Shown here: positions 42,490 through 52,216 of the stretch, piece by piece
Layout of the letters: each line of letters opens with the position of its first letter
Position numbering within the stretch: position 1 is the first letter of the stretch
DNA from: an uncultured Bacilli bacterium
GTDB taxonomy: Bacteria > Bacillota_I > Bacilli_A > RF39 > UBA660
Assembly: GCA_910584165.1 (NCBI GenBank)
Contig: CAJTZU010000004.1
Location: 62,001-126,000, forward strand
Direction of reading: 5' to 3'
Length of the DNA stretch: 64,000 nt
Notes under the pieces: model-generated
What the model was told of the DNA's origin: nothing
What the model saw: the letters and a program-made list of their open reading frames with translations, nothing else
The model's database searches: none
Position numbers and translations under genes: made by a program

Positions 42490-43719
42490 TTATTCTAAAA
42501 TATTAATTCCCGCTTCTTTTACTTGGTCAAATGTTTTAACATCTAACTTATAATGAGTAAGTTTTGAAGCTAGTCTTACATTTGCGCCTTTTTTACCAAT
42601 TGCTAAAGAAAGATTTTCATTATCCACCACTACCAATACTTCTTTATTCTTTTCATCTGTAATAAATACACGAACGTCCTTAGCAGGACTTAATGCATTC
42701 GCAATAAAAGTAGCTGTATCTTTACTATAAGGAATTACATCAATCTTTTCTCCATTTAATTCTTTTATAATAGCATTAATCCTAGAGCCTTTTTCACCAA
42801 TACAAGCTCCTACTGGATCAACATTACTATTCTCTGAATAAACAGCAATCTTCGTACGGTTTCCAGGATCTCTTGCTACACTATAAACAAGAACAATTCC
42901 CTCATTAATTTCTGGAATTTCTAATTCAAATAAACGTTTTACAAATCCATAATGTTTTCTAGTAAGTAAAATTAAAGCTCCCTTAGAATTAATATCTACT
43001 TTATTAATATAAGTCTTGATATGACTTCCCATCTTAATAGTTTCACCAGGAATAATTTCTGTCTTAGGAAGTAAGCCTTGTGTTTTACCTAAATCAATAA
43101 AGTAATTCTTCTCATCTTCCATTTCCACAATACCAGAAATCATTTCATCAGTTCTATCTCCAAATTCTGTTGCAATATTATTTCTTTCAGCTTCTCTAAT
43201 CTTTTGAACAATTACTTGTTTTGCAGTAGCTGCTGCTACACGACCGAAATCATGAGGAGTGACTTCTTCTTCAATTGTTTCTCCAACTTGAATTCCTGGA
43301 ACTAATTTTTGAGCATCTTCTAATGTAATATGAATTCTCTCATCATAGATAAAAGGTTGATATTTTTCATCCTCTTCTTCCTCATCAAATTCCATATTCT
43401 CTAAATCAGCAAAGCAAGTAATTCCCTCTAAAGAATCATCTTCATAATCATTTTCATCTAAAGATACTCTATGTTCCTTATCTAGTACTACAGTGCGAAA
43501 TGAAAAAACTCTAATATCTCCTAAGAATCTATCAATGTCTACTCTTACATTAGATAAGGAATGATAGTTTTTCTTATAGGCACTTGTTAAAGCCAATTCC
43601 ATCGCTTCATAAATATAATCTTCAGATATATCTTTTTCTTTTACTAAAGCGTCTAATGCTTTCTTAAATGCTTTAGCATCCATTTTATTATCTGTCTCTT
43701 TATTTTCTGTTTTCTTCAT
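42490..43719 (-). CDS. nusA: Transcription termination/antitermination factor NusA
   Basis: About 409 residues from the ATG at 43719 (AAAGGATG upstream). An N-terminal RNA-polymerase-binding domain (about 10-140), an S1 domain (about 195-265, ISGIVEMEDEKNYFIDLG) and two KH domains (DPVGACIGEKGSRINAI, then AIGKKGANVRLASKL) are present. The C-terminal acidic repeats of proteobacterial NusA are absent, as is normal in Bacillota. It starts one base after rimP. Confidence 0.95.
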   Translation of the reverse strand: MKKTENKETDNKMDAKAFKKALDALVKEKDISEDYIYEAMELALTSAYKKNYHSLSNVRVDIDRFLGDIRVFSFRTVVLDKEHRVSLDENDYEDDSLEGITCFADLENMEFDEEEEDEKYQPFIYDERIHITLEDAQKLVPGIQVGETIEEEVTPHDFGRVAAATAKQVIVQKIREAERNNIATEFGDRTDEMISGIVEMEDEKNYFIDLGKTQGLLPKTEIIPGETIKMGSHIKTYINKVDINSKGALILLTRKHYGFVKRLFELEIPEINEGIVLVYSVARDPGNRTKIAVYSENSNVDPVGACIGEKGSRINAIIKELNGEKIDVIPYSKDTATFIANALSPAKDVRVFITDEKNKEVLVVVDNENLSLAIGKKGANVRLASKLTHYKLDVKTFDQVKEAGINILE

Positions 43720-43720
43720 T

Positions 43721-43975
43721 TTATTCACATCCTTTCTCTTTAGAACAAACATCTAAAATATAACTTTCATCAATAAAATCTTTTTCATCTAATAATGGAT
43801 TAACAATATTACTAACGGTAACACAGTCATCTACATCCACTACTCCAGATTTATCAATAATTACTCTTAAAAAATTTGTTCCAGACTCTTTCTCGTAAAG
43901 AACCTCATCTACCATATATCCAGCACTTTCTACTGGTTTTGTTATTAGTTCTTTTACTTCCCTAACAATATCCAT
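43721..43975 (-). CDS. rimP: RimP reduced to its N-terminal domain
   Basis: 84 residues from the ATG at 43975 (GGAGGAAAT upstream). MDIVREVKELITKPVESAGY, then NFLRVIIDKSGVVDVDDCVTVSNIV and DESYILDV, is the RimP N-terminal domain. Where other RimP proteins continue with SSPG and an SH3-like C-terminal domain of about 70 residues, this one reads CSKEKGCE and stops. The nusA start is one base further on, so no remnant of the missing domain lies between them. RimP helps 30S subunit maturation; whether this short form works is unknown. Confidence 0.8.
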   Translation of the reverse strand: MDIVREVKELITKPVESAGYMVDEVLYEKESGTNFLRVIIDKSGVVDVDDCVTVSNIVNPLLDEKDFIDESYILDVCSKEKGCE

Positions 43976-43997
43976 ATTTCCTCCTAAATAAATATTA

Positions 43998-44047
43998 AAG
44001 AGTGGGAAACCCACTCTTCTCTCTGTAGAACTGCTAATATTATAGCA
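43998..44047 (-). promoter_or_regulatory. rimP-operon leader: promoter and hairpin
   Basis: TGCTATAAT on the minus strand (44039-44047) is an extended -10. About 20 bases on, AAGAGTGGG, loop TTT and CCCACTCTT (43998-44018) form a strong 9-base-pair hairpin followed by a T-containing AT stretch just before rimP. From memory this resembles the rimP leader attenuator of Bacillota. It could control the whole rimP-nusA-infB operon. Confidence 0.65.
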
Positions 44048-44127
44048 CAATTTTCATAGAATGCATACTTTTTTATTATTTTTTTACCATTTTCTGATAT
44101 AATGTTAATGTCTGTGAGGGATAATAT

Positions 44128-44826
44128 ATGGAAAAAGAAAATAATAGAAAACATTTTTTTATTAGCTTAAGTATTTTTATTTTTTATTTTCTTTCTAGCA
44201 AATGCATTAGTTTACCACTAGAAATATTTAGAATAGATTATCAAAGTTGGAAACCAAGTTCTTTAATGACCTACAATGTTATTTATGAAATCCTTATTCT
44301 TACAATCATTATTCTTGTTTATTTTAAAGAAATAGAAGCACAATGGAAAGATTATAAAAAACATATAAAAGAGTATTTAAAAAATAATATCAAATATTGG
44401 TTTATTGCCCTAGGGCTTATGTGTGTTAGTAATCTCATTATTAATTCTATTGTACAAGGAATTGCCCAAAATGAAGAACAAGTTCGTACTCTATTAGGAT
44501 TTTTCCCTGTACAAACCTTTATTTTAAGTGTTTTACTAGCACCCATTATAGAAGAATTAATTTTTAGATTTTCGATTCATAAAATATGTTTTAAAATAAA
44601 ATGGCTTTTCATTCCAGTATCTGGATTAGTATTTGGTCTATTACATGTTATTGGAAACGCTACAGTATGGACAGATTGGTTATATATAGTTCCTTACAGT
44701 ATTCCTGGAATTATGTTTGCATATGCTTATGTAAAATCTAATAATATATTTGTTCCCATTAGTTTACATATGATTCATAATGGAATATTGGTAACCTTAC
44801 AAATACTACTTGCAATGTCCATGTAA
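44128..44826 (+). CDS. CPBP-family intramembrane metalloprotease
   Basis: 232 residues with about six to seven membrane helices. The family motifs are EELIFR (Glu142, Glu143, Arg147), FGLLHV (His173) and the final HMIHN (His214, Asn218), which line the intramembrane active site of Rce1/CAAX-type proteases. In bacteria these proteins often act in bacteriocin processing or self-immunity, but no bacteriocin gene is adjacent. Confidence 0.85.
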   Translation: MEKENNRKHFFISLSIFIFYFLSSKCISLPLEIFRIDYQSWKPSSLMTYNVIYEILILTIIILVYFKEIEAQWKDYKKHIKEYLKNNIKYWFIALGLMCVSNLIINSIVQGIAQNEEQVRTLLGFFPVQTFILSVLLAPIIEELIFRFSIHKICFKIKWLFIPVSGLVFGLLHVIGNATVWTDWLYIVPYSIPGIMFAYAYVKSNNIFVPISLHMIHNGILVTLQILLAMSM

Positions 44827-44853
44827 AAAAGAGTTTTTAAAAACTCTTTTTTA
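44826..44853. terminator. Bidirectional terminator
   Basis: AAAAAAGAGTTTTT and AAAAACTCTTTTTT form a perfect 14-base-pair stem with T runs in both directions, between the protease gene and miaA. Confidence 0.9.
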
Positions 44854-45724
44854 TTTTATTTTCTACTTCTTGAATAGTATTTTCAAAACAATTAAAATCT
44901 ACTTCTACCCACTCTACAGGAAGCTGATGATTAAACCAAGTATATTGCCTTTTAGCATATTTTCTACTTCTTTGTTGAATTAGTTCAATAGATTCTTCTA
45001 AAGATTTCTCCTTATCAAAATAAGCAAATAATTCTTTATAGCAAATAGGAGTCATAATAGCTTTCGTTCTATATCCTAACTGATAAAGTTTTTCTGCTTC
45101 TTTTACTAATCCATCCTCTAACATTTTATACACACGTTTGTTGATACGCTCATAAAGAACTTCTCTATCCGTTGTAAGACCTATAAAAATAGTATCATAT
45201 AAAAGCTTGCTTGCTTTTTTCTGACTACTGATGGGAACACCATGCTGATAATAATAGTTAAGAGCTCTTTCTACCCTCTTTCTATTATTCGGATGAATTT
45301 CTGCATTAAAATCTATTTGTTTTAATTCTTCATATAATTCTTCATTAGTCTTATTTTGAAAAGAATAAGAAGTATTTTCCTCTTCAAATTCATAATCATA
45401 AAGGGCAGCTTTTATATAAAGCCCTGTTCCTCCTACTAAAATAGGAGTTTTTCCACGAGATAAAATATCTTCAATCCAATATCTACAATCTCTTTGATAA
45501 TCATAAACTGTATAATCTTCAGTTGGTTTTCTAATATCAAATAAATGATGAGGAATATTTTCTTTTTCTTCTTCTGTTACTTTAGCAGTACCAATATCCA
45601 TCATTTTAAATACTTGTGTACTATCAGCATTAATAATTTCACCATTTAATTTTTTAGCAACTTCTACACTGAGTTTTGTTTTTCCTACTGCTGTAGGACC
45701 ACATATTACAATTACTTTTTTCAT
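44837..45724 (-). CDS. miaA: tRNA dimethylallyltransferase
   Basis: About 295 residues from the ATG at 45724, which follows the stop of the preceding gene by one base. The P-loop GPTAVGKTKLS (8-18), NADSTQVF, DIGTAKVT, VGGTGLYI and a C-terminal KRQYTWF motif are typical. It adds the isopentenyl group to A37 of tRNAs reading U-starting codons. Last gene of a minus-strand run starting at pssA. Confidence 0.96.
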   Translation of the reverse strand: MKKVIVICGPTAVGKTKLSVEVAKKLNGEIINADSTQVFKMMDIGTAKVTEEEKENIPHHLFDIRKPTEDYTVYDYQRDCRYWIEDILSRGKTPILVGGTGLYIKAALYDYEFEEENTSYSFQNKTNEELYEELKQIDFNAEIHPNNRKRVERALNYYYQHGVPISSQKKASKLLYDTIFIGLTTDREVLYERINKRVYKMLEDGLVKEAEKLYQLGYRTKAIMTPICYKELFAYFDKEKSLEESIELIQQRSRKYAKRQYTWFNHQLPVEWVEVDFNCFENTIQEVENKIKKSF

Positions 45725-45725
45725 A

Positions 45726-46910
45726 TTAATCATTTGACAAATTATCAAAGTATCCTTGAATGTAAACTACCGGAGTTCCTTTATCACCACTACCACTTGT
45801 TAAATCACATAAAGAACCAACTAAGTCAGTAATTCTTCTTGGGGTTGTTCCTTGTGATAACATATTCCCCTTTAAATCACTATTCTTTTCACGAATTTCA
45901 CCTTTAATAGCTTCTTTTAATTCATCACCTGATAAATTCGCAAATTTATTATCAGAAATATATTTCAATTTAATTTCATTAGGAGTTCCTTCTAAACCTT
46001 TCGTATAAGCAGGAGATACTACTGGGTCAGCAAGTTCCCAAATATGCCCAACAGGATCTTTAAATGCTCCATCTCCATACACCATTACTTCAATTTCTTT
46101 TCCTGTTATTTCTCTTAATTTATTTTGAATCTCTACCACTAATTTATCACCTGTTTTTGGAAATAATTTTAATCTTTCCTCTGTAGATTTATTAGAGCCT
46201 AATAAGCCATATTCTGGATTAAAGCCACTTCCATTAATTGGTGCATTCATAATCTCATAAAGGCCATATACACGAGCACCAGCTTCACTCAACATTTTCT
46301 TAGTCTTTCTTCTTGTATGAATATCGCAATTTAACACATTATTTGTATAGTCCAAAATTGTTTTCGCACTATTAGAAAATACAAATTCTACTTGACAATT
46401 TTCTGACTCAATTAGTTCTCTATAAAAGTGAACCATATTAATTCCTGTAAATGGATGAATAAAATCTCCAAAGTCTTTCTCATAATCAGATTCGCTTATT
46501 ACATCCCCAAGTGTATAAGAACTATTATCTAATTTCTCTTCATCTAAAATGCCATTTCCTACTTCATCTGATGGAAAACTAAGTAGCATTGTTATCTTAT
46601 TCATTCCACGAGCAATTCCTTTTAAAATCATAGAAAAACGATTTCTACTTAAAATTGGAAATACAATTCCTACTTCACGCTCTGGAAATTTAGTTGCAAC
46701 ATCTGTAGCAATATCATCTACTGTTACATAGTTTCCTTCTGATATTCCAACTACTGCTTCTGTAATTGCTACAATATCTCTATCTTTAAAAGTAAATGGT
46801 TCTGATTTAGAAGCCTCTACTACTGAGTTTACAACGATAGAAGCTAAATCATCATGCTCCTTAATAATTGGGGTACGAATTCCCCTCACCACTGTTCCTA
46901 CATTTCTCAT
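45726..46910 (-). CDS. Coenzyme F420-0:L-glutamate ligase-like protein
   Basis: 394 residues. IRTPIIKEHDDLASIVV, AITEAVVGISEG, the GNGILDEE region and VYGDGAFKDPVG match the F420 ligase-like (CofE) family as found, without other F420 genes, in many Bacillota. The real substrate in such organisms is unknown; glutamylation of another acceptor is an inference. It lies between miaA and a putative metalloprotease, with 1-base and 10-base gaps. Confidence 0.7.
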   Translation of the reverse strand: MRNVGTVVRGIRTPIIKEHDDLASIVVNSVVEASKSEPFTFKDRDIVAITEAVVGISEGNYVTVDDIATDVATKFPEREVGIVFPILSRNRFSMILKGIARGMNKITMLLSFPSDEVGNGILDEEKLDNSSYTLGDVISESDYEKDFGDFIHPFTGINMVHFYRELIESENCQVEFVFSNSAKTILDYTNNVLNCDIHTRRKTKKMLSEAGARVYGLYEIMNAPINGSGFNPEYGLLGSNKSTEERLKLFPKTGDKLVVEIQNKLREITGKEIEVMVYGDGAFKDPVGHIWELADPVVSPAYTKGLEGTPNEIKLKYISDNKFANLSGDELKEAIKGEIREKNSDLKGNMLSQGTTPRRITDLVGSLCDLTSGSGDKGTPVVYIQGYFDNLSND

Positions 46911-46920
46911 AATATTCCTC

Positions 46921-47871
46921 CTATAAACTTTTTAATTCTTTCTGATAACTTTTTTCCAGTGTCTGTAATGATTTTTGACTCAATATCCAACTAGACTCAT
47001 CTTCTACTTCTAAGTCTAACATCCTTAATAAATCTAAAAATGGAATCTCATTACAATGATTATTAAATTCTATAAATTCCTCTACCCTTTTAGGTTCCTC
47101 TAATATGCGACCATGCATATAAGATGCCATAACACCTCCTATAACATCTCTTTGTAAAGAATCAAAACGTAATTCTTCATTTTCATCTATCCAATTTAAG
47201 TGCATAAGAACTACATCTCTTTCATATCCTCTTTTAGAATCAATGATTTGAAATAACCTATCATCCTCTATACATCCATATTTTAAATAGGTGTCTATTA
47301 GCTCTAGTTCAAATCCTAAAATGATAGCTCGTTCTCTTAAAGCATAATAAGTTGCGATTTTATTTTTTCTATATTCTGGGCATGGATTATGCTTTTCCAT
47401 ATCATCACGCTCTAAATTTTCAGCCAAAATAGAAAAGCATTCTGTCATTAACTGCCAAGTTTCTGTAGGACTAAATTCAAAGCAATTCCAATCATGCATC
47501 ATTTCATGAACGTAAGTGTATGCATCCTCTATTGTTCTTGTTTCATAGATATGAATCATCTTTCCATAAGGGGACGCAACCATCTGGGACAACTTGTTAG
47601 GATGCTTTGCACTATCATAAATCTGAATTCTTCCATAAGATAATAAATATGTAAAGTAATCATCATAATTTCTATTCAATCTCCTTAAAAATTGATGAGC
47701 ATATTCTTGACTTTTTCGAGTACTAACATTTATCGTGCACCTTCTTGGTGTTAATGAAAGCTTTTGGGAAGCGATAATTCTTTGTAAACTCCAAATAAAC
47801 CGATTGTCAATATTTTTCGATTCTTCTTCAGAAACAAAATCCTGTAATAATCTATTTAATAATTCACTCAT
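46921..47871 (-). CDS. Putative zinc metallopeptidase (HExxH), unknown family
   Basis: 316 residues, no signal peptide or membrane segment. YVHEMMHDWNCF holds an HExxH zinc motif at 122-126, and Glu144 in MTECFSILAE, about 18 residues later, is a candidate third ligand. The rest is helical. It overlaps queA by 8 bases. Intracellular; substrate unknown. Confidence 0.55.
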   Translation of the reverse strand: MSELLNRLLQDFVSEEESKNIDNRFIWSLQRIIASQKLSLTPRRCTINVSTRKSQEYAHQFLRRLNRNYDDYFTYLLSYGRIQIYDSAKHPNKLSQMVASPYGKMIHIYETRTIEDAYTYVHEMMHDWNCFEFSPTETWQLMTECFSILAENLERDDMEKHNPCPEYRKNKIATYYALRERAIILGFELELIDTYLKYGCIEDDRLFQIIDSKRGYERDVVLMHLNWIDENEELRFDSLQRDVIGGVMASYMHGRILEEPKRVEEFIEFNNHCNEIPFLDLLRMLDLEVEDESSWILSQKSLQTLEKSYQKELKSL

Positions 47872-48892
47872 TGGTTATAAACATACTATCGCCAAATGAA
47901 AAAAAGCGATATTTATTTTCTACTGCTATTTTATAAGCATGTAATATAAACTCTTTACTAGCAAGTGCACTAACTAACATAAGCAATGTTGATTTTGGCA
48001 AATGAAAATTTGTAATTAATGCATCAATTGCTTCAAATTGATATCCAGGATAAATAAATATTTCTGTCCACCCACTACACTCTTTAAAGGTACCATGTGC
48101 TTTTATAATCGTTTCTAATGTTCTTGTAGAAGTAGTCCCAACACTTATTATTCTTCTATTATCCTTTTTTGCTTCATTTAAGATTTCTGCTGTTTCCTTA
48201 CTCATAGTATAAAACTCACTATGCATTTTATGCTTTGTTACATCTTCTACATTGACAGGTCTAAATGTTCCTAATCCCACATGCAAAGTAACGTAAGTAA
48301 CAATTATTTTCTTTGCTTCTATTCTTTCAAGTAATTCTTTTGTAAAATGAAGTCCTGCAGTAGGCGCTGCCGCACTTCCTATATTTTTCGCATATACTGT
48401 TTGGTATCTATCTTTTTCAGCTAACTTTTCATGAATATATGGAGGAAGTGGCATTTCTCCTAATTCATCTAAAATTTCATAAAAGATACCATCATATTCA
48501 AAATGAAATTCTCGGATTCCCTCTTCACCTACACCAATACAAATTGCTTTTAGTTTGGGAGAAAAAGTAACTGTTTCCCCAACATGAATTCTCTTAGCTG
48601 GTTTTACTAAACATTCCCAATTATCAGATTCCTTTTCTTTTAACATTAATATTTCAATTACTGCACCAGTTTCTTCTTTTACTCCATAAAGACGAGCAGG
48701 CATAACTTTTGTATCATTTAATACAAGAACATCACCTTCGTACAAATAATCAATAATATCACTAAAATGCTTATGCTCTATATTTCCTGTTTCTTTATGA
48801 AGAACTAATAGTTTAGAATCATCTCTTTTAGAAAGAGGCGTTTGCGCAATTAATTCCTCTGGTAATTCAAAATCAAAATCATCTGTTTTCAT
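47864..48892 (-). CDS. queA: S-adenosylmethionine:tRNA ribosyltransferase-isomerase
   Basis: 342 residues. FELPEELIAQTPL, LNDTKVMPARL, AAPTAGLHFT, HVGLGTFRPV and FHLPKSTLLMLV are diagnostic. It forms epoxyqueuosine on tRNA. The tgt gene that often follows it is not here. Confidence 0.97.
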   Translation of the reverse strand: MKTDDFDFELPEELIAQTPLSKRDDSKLLVLHKETGNIEHKHFSDIIDYLYEGDVLVLNDTKVMPARLYGVKEETGAVIEILMLKEKESDNWECLVKPAKRIHVGETVTFSPKLKAICIGVGEEGIREFHFEYDGIFYEILDELGEMPLPPYIHEKLAEKDRYQTVYAKNIGSAAAPTAGLHFTKELLERIEAKKIIVTYVTLHVGLGTFRPVNVEDVTKHKMHSEFYTMSKETAEILNEAKKDNRRIISVGTTSTRTLETIIKAHGTFKECSGWTEIFIYPGYQFEAIDALITNFHLPKSTLLMLVSALASKEFILHAYKIAVENKYRFFSFGDSMFITNE

Positions 48893-48906
48893 ATCTCACC
48901 TGTTTT

Positions 48907-49632
48907 CTACCAATTTCGAATATTTTCTTCTCTATACATAGAGGATAATAAAAATTTTTCTATTTCTTTATTTACTTTATCTGTTTTTTTACTCCTAAAA
49001 ATATCATGAGTAATTCCATCTAAATATACTAACCATCTTTTTCCTTTTACATTATCATAAACAAATTCAGAACTTGTCTTAGGAACAATTTCATCACTAG
49101 TTCCTTGGAAAATAAGAGTCGGTACCATTACTTTAGATGGTTTATCCTGTGATTTTTCTACAATTTTATGAAATTCTACTAACATGGGAATAGATACTTT
49201 TAACATTCTAGATAAAATTTCTTTAGCATGATAAGTTTTTACAATATTCATTCCATTTTTTACAATAGCATCTACTTTATCTTTTAATTCGCTATCTTCA
49301 TCTAAATATTGGAAGGCTGGAGCCGCTAAAACCAATTTTTTTACTTCTTTATATTTAATAGCAACATGAGTTGCTAAAATTCCCCCCATACTATGACCAA
49401 TTACATAAATAGTATGATAACCTTTTTGAATTAAAATTTCAACATGTTTCTCCGCCGAATCAATCCATTCTTGATAGGAAATATCATGGGTAAGATTCCT
49501 AGTATGCCCTGGCAAGGTAAAATTATAAACATCTAATCCCATCTTACTATTTAAATGGTATTGAAGTCTTTCCTCATCATATACACCGCCTGCAAAACCA
49601 TGGATAATTAAAACTGCTTTTCTAAAAATCAT
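48907..49632 (-). CDS. Alpha/beta hydrolase (carboxylesterase/lipase-like)
   Basis: 241 residues. The nucleophile elbow GHSMGG, the early LIIHGFAGG oxyanion region, a catalytic Asp in FQGTSDEIVP and a final His in DGITHDIF form the triad. It overlaps the psd gene by 4 bases, which suggests a role in lipid metabolism, for example a monoacylglycerol lipase-like activity. The exact substrate is unknown. Confidence 0.8.
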   Translation of the reverse strand: MIFRKAVLIIHGFAGGVYDEERLQYHLNSKMGLDVYNFTLPGHTRNLTHDISYQEWIDSAEKHVEILIQKGYHTIYVIGHSMGGILATHVAIKYKEVKKLVLAAPAFQYLDEDSELKDKVDAIVKNGMNIVKTYHAKEILSRMLKVSIPMLVEFHKIVEKSQDKPSKVMVPTLIFQGTSDEIVPKTSSEFVYDNVKGKRWLVYLDGITHDIFRSKKTDKVNKEIEKFLLSSMYREENIRNW

Positions 49633-50486
49633 TTTACCATTCTCCCAACTGCTTCAAATAAAGATACTTTTGTTTCTACTTCTTCTAAAGAATTTTTTAA
49701 AATATCTTCATCTGGAATAACAGTATTTTTCTCTACTAATACAATTACAGTAGACCCACCAAAACAAAAATAACCCTTTTCTTCTCCCCTTTTGAACTCT
49801 TTTTTATCATAATTACATATTTTTCCTACCATTAAAGCACCTACTTCCATTTGGATTATCGTATTAAAATGAGTAGTTTTCAAAACCTGATATTCGCGTG
49901 TATTCTCACTAAATACAGGATATTTTTTAAACGCAATAGGTTGAACAGTATGAAAAATACCATCTATCTTTTTAGTAGAAAGAACTTTTCCTTGGTCAAT
50001 ATAAGAATACCTATGATAATCTGTTACACCCAAACGATAGACAAAACAATAACCGCCATTATATTTAGAGGCTAGTTCCTTATCTTGCAATAATTCTTCT
50101 ATAGTATAGCAACTATTTTTTACCCAAAAACTGGTATCTTTATGAATAGGATAAATCGTTAATTTCGAATCAGCAGGAGATAAAAAGGAAGTAGTATCTT
50201 TTACTAAAGGTCTTTTTCCTTCTTTTATTTTTCTGGTAAAAAAATCATTAAAAGAGCAATACTCTTTTTCTTCATAATCACCCATATCAATATGATTTTT
50301 TTTAACAAACTTAGATATTCTATGTTTAGAAAATTTGCTATTCATATAATATCCACCAAGATTACTCACAAACTTTCTAGTTAATACTTTTAAAATACAT
50401 CTTCCCAAAAAATTTTGGTATAAAAAGAGGAGAGCTTTACTATCTTCCTCTTGATAATAGGCATTTTCTTTTCTATGATAATACAT
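49629..50486 (-). CDS. psd: Phosphatidylserine decarboxylase
   Basis: 285 residues. SFNDFFTRKIKEGKRPL, FLSPADSK, RLGVTDYHRYSYI and the self-cleavage site FGGST (in FCFGGSTVIVLVEK, where the Ser becomes the pyruvoyl group) identify it. It makes phosphatidylethanolamine from phosphatidylserine at the membrane. It shares one base with pssA upstream. Confidence 0.93.
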   Translation of the reverse strand: MYYHRKENAYYQEEDSKALLFLYQNFLGRCILKVLTRKFVSNLGGYYMNSKFSKHRISKFVKKNHIDMGDYEEKEYCSFNDFFTRKIKEGKRPLVKDTTSFLSPADSKLTIYPIHKDTSFWVKNSCYTIEELLQDKELASKYNGGYCFVYRLGVTDYHRYSYIDQGKVLSTKKIDGIFHTVQPIAFKKYPVFSENTREYQVLKTTHFNTIIQMEVGALMVGKICNYDKKEFKRGEEKGYFCFGGSTVIVLVEKNTVIPDEDILKNSLEEVETKVSLFEAVGRMVK

Positions 50487-51133
50487 TATTTCACCTTTAA
50501 ATAAAGAAGAGCTAAAGCCATAATAATTGCTAAAACACTACAAGTAATATACCACCAATTCTTTTTTGGCTTCTTAATTTTAAAGTCATAGATAAATAAA
50601 AATGCAATAACAATAAATAATCCTAAATAAATACTAACAAAAATAGAATTTGGAATAACGTAATGCAATAAATAAATCGTTGGAAAAATCATTGCTGTTG
50701 TAGTAACTGGTAATCCAGAATAATATTTTACTGGGCCATCCTCACTATTAGCCCCTAAATTAAAATAAGCTAAACGACTAATTCCTGCAATGGTAAATAA
50801 AGTTACTACAAGAATAGTAATATAGGGATTTAATGCCACATCAAAATAAATGCTTACTCCATAAAGTGTTACAATTGGAAAAGCAATAAATGAAATCATA
50901 TCTGTTAAAGAATCAATCTGAATTCCATATTCTTTATCTTCTGCTGTTCTATTTTTACACATACGTGCTACTTTTCCATCAAACATATCACAAATACCTG
51001 ATATCATTAAACAAATAAATGCCCCTGTTAATTTGGGTACTGAATACCCTAATATAAAATAAATTCCTAACATAGTAGATAACACACCTAAATAAGTTAC
51101 TACTACTGATTTGTCATACTTTCCAATAAACAT
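50486..51133 (-). CDS. pssA: CDP-diacylglycerol--serine O-phosphatidyltransferase
   Basis: 215 residues with about six membrane helices. The CDP-alcohol phosphotransferase signature DMFDGKVAR..., then G...D...D (in YGIQIDSLTDMISF), is intact. It makes phosphatidylserine, the substrate of the next gene. First gene of the minus-strand run. Confidence 0.92.
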   Translation of the reverse strand: MFIGKYDKSVVVTYLGVLSTMLGIYFILGYSVPKLTGAFICLMISGICDMFDGKVARMCKNRTAEDKEYGIQIDSLTDMISFIAFPIVTLYGVSIYFDVALNPYITILVVTLFTIAGISRLAYFNLGANSEDGPVKYYSGLPVTTTAMIFPTIYLLHYVIPNSIFVSIYLGLFIVIAFLFIYDFKIKKPKKNWWYITCSVLAIIMALALLYLKVK

Positions 51134-51199
51134 AAAAAACCTCTACTTCTAACAGTAATAATTATACCATATATCATAAAAAAATCCAAGTAAATAGGG

Positions 51200-52207
51200 T
51201 TACTTAGATTCCTTATCTATATAGGGTATTCCTAGATGCTCATAGGCTTTAGCAGTTACAATTCTACCACGACTTGTTCTTTTTAATAATCCCGTTTGTA
51301 ATAAATATGGTTCATATACATCTTCAATAGTAGTTTGTTCCTCTCCAATAGAAGATGCAATTGCTTCAATCCCTACGGGACCACCATTAAACTTTTCAAT
51401 AATAGACTTTAATAAGTGATAATCTGTTTCATCTAGTCCTAATCCATCTACTTTTAATTTATCTAATGCTAATTTTGTAATCTCTAAATCCATTACTCCA
51501 TTTCCCATTACTAAAGCATAATCTCTTACACGCTTAAAAAGGCGATTGACAATTCTAGGAGTTCCTCTACTACGACGAGCAAGCTCATAAGCAGCATCCT
51601 CTTCAATTGTTACATCCAAAACTTTTGCTGTTCTTTTTGCTATTTTCTGTAATTCTTCTACTGTATAATAATTTAATTTATTAATAATTCCAAATCTGTC
51701 TCGTAAAGGTCCTGTTAAATCTCCTGCTCTTGTAGTAGCACCAACAAGCGTAAAGGGAGGTAAATCAATACGAATATTACGACTACTAGAGTCACTTCCT
51801 ACAATAATATCTAAGGTGAAATCTTCCATTGCAGAATAAAGAATCTCCTCAATAAATCTAGGAATTCTATGGATTTCATCAATAAATAAAACATCCCCTG
51901 GTTCTAAACTTGAAAGAACTGCAGCTAAATCTCCACTCTTTTCAATAGAAGGACCACTAGTCGTTCTAATATTACTTCCTAACTCATTGGCAATAATATA
52001 TGCCAAAGTAGTCTTACCAAGACCAGGAGGTCCATATAATAAAACATGATCCAATGGTTCCTCCCTCATTTTAGCTGCTTTAATAAAAATTTCTAAATTA
52101 TCCTTCACTTCTTTTTGACCAACATACTCATCCAATTCCTCCGGTCTAATAGAAAGCTCACTTTGATCTTCTGCCAATTTTTCAGTTGTTAAAATATTAT
52201 CTTTCAT
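51200..52207 (-). CDS. ruvB: Holliday junction branch migration helicase RuvB
   Basis: 335 residues. RPEELDEYVGQ, the Walker A motif GPPGLGKTTLA, Walker B DEIHR, GATTRAGDLTGPLRDRFG and a C-terminal winged helix are present. It drives branch migration with RuvA. Gap of 9 bases from ruvA. Confidence 0.97.
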   Translation of the reverse strand: MKDNILTTEKLAEDQSELSIRPEELDEYVGQKEVKDNLEIFIKAAKMREEPLDHVLLYGPPGLGKTTLAYIIANELGSNIRTTSGPSIEKSGDLAAVLSSLEPGDVLFIDEIHRIPRFIEEILYSAMEDFTLDIIVGSDSSSRNIRIDLPPFTLVGATTRAGDLTGPLRDRFGIINKLNYYTVEELQKIAKRTAKVLDVTIEEDAAYELARRSRGTPRIVNRLFKRVRDYALVMGNGVMDLEITKLALDKLKVDGLGLDETDYHLLKSIIEKFNGGPVGIEAIASSIGEEQTTIEDVYEPYLLQTGLLKRTSRGRIVTAKAYEHLGIPYIDKESK

Positions 52208-52216
52208 GTTTACCTC

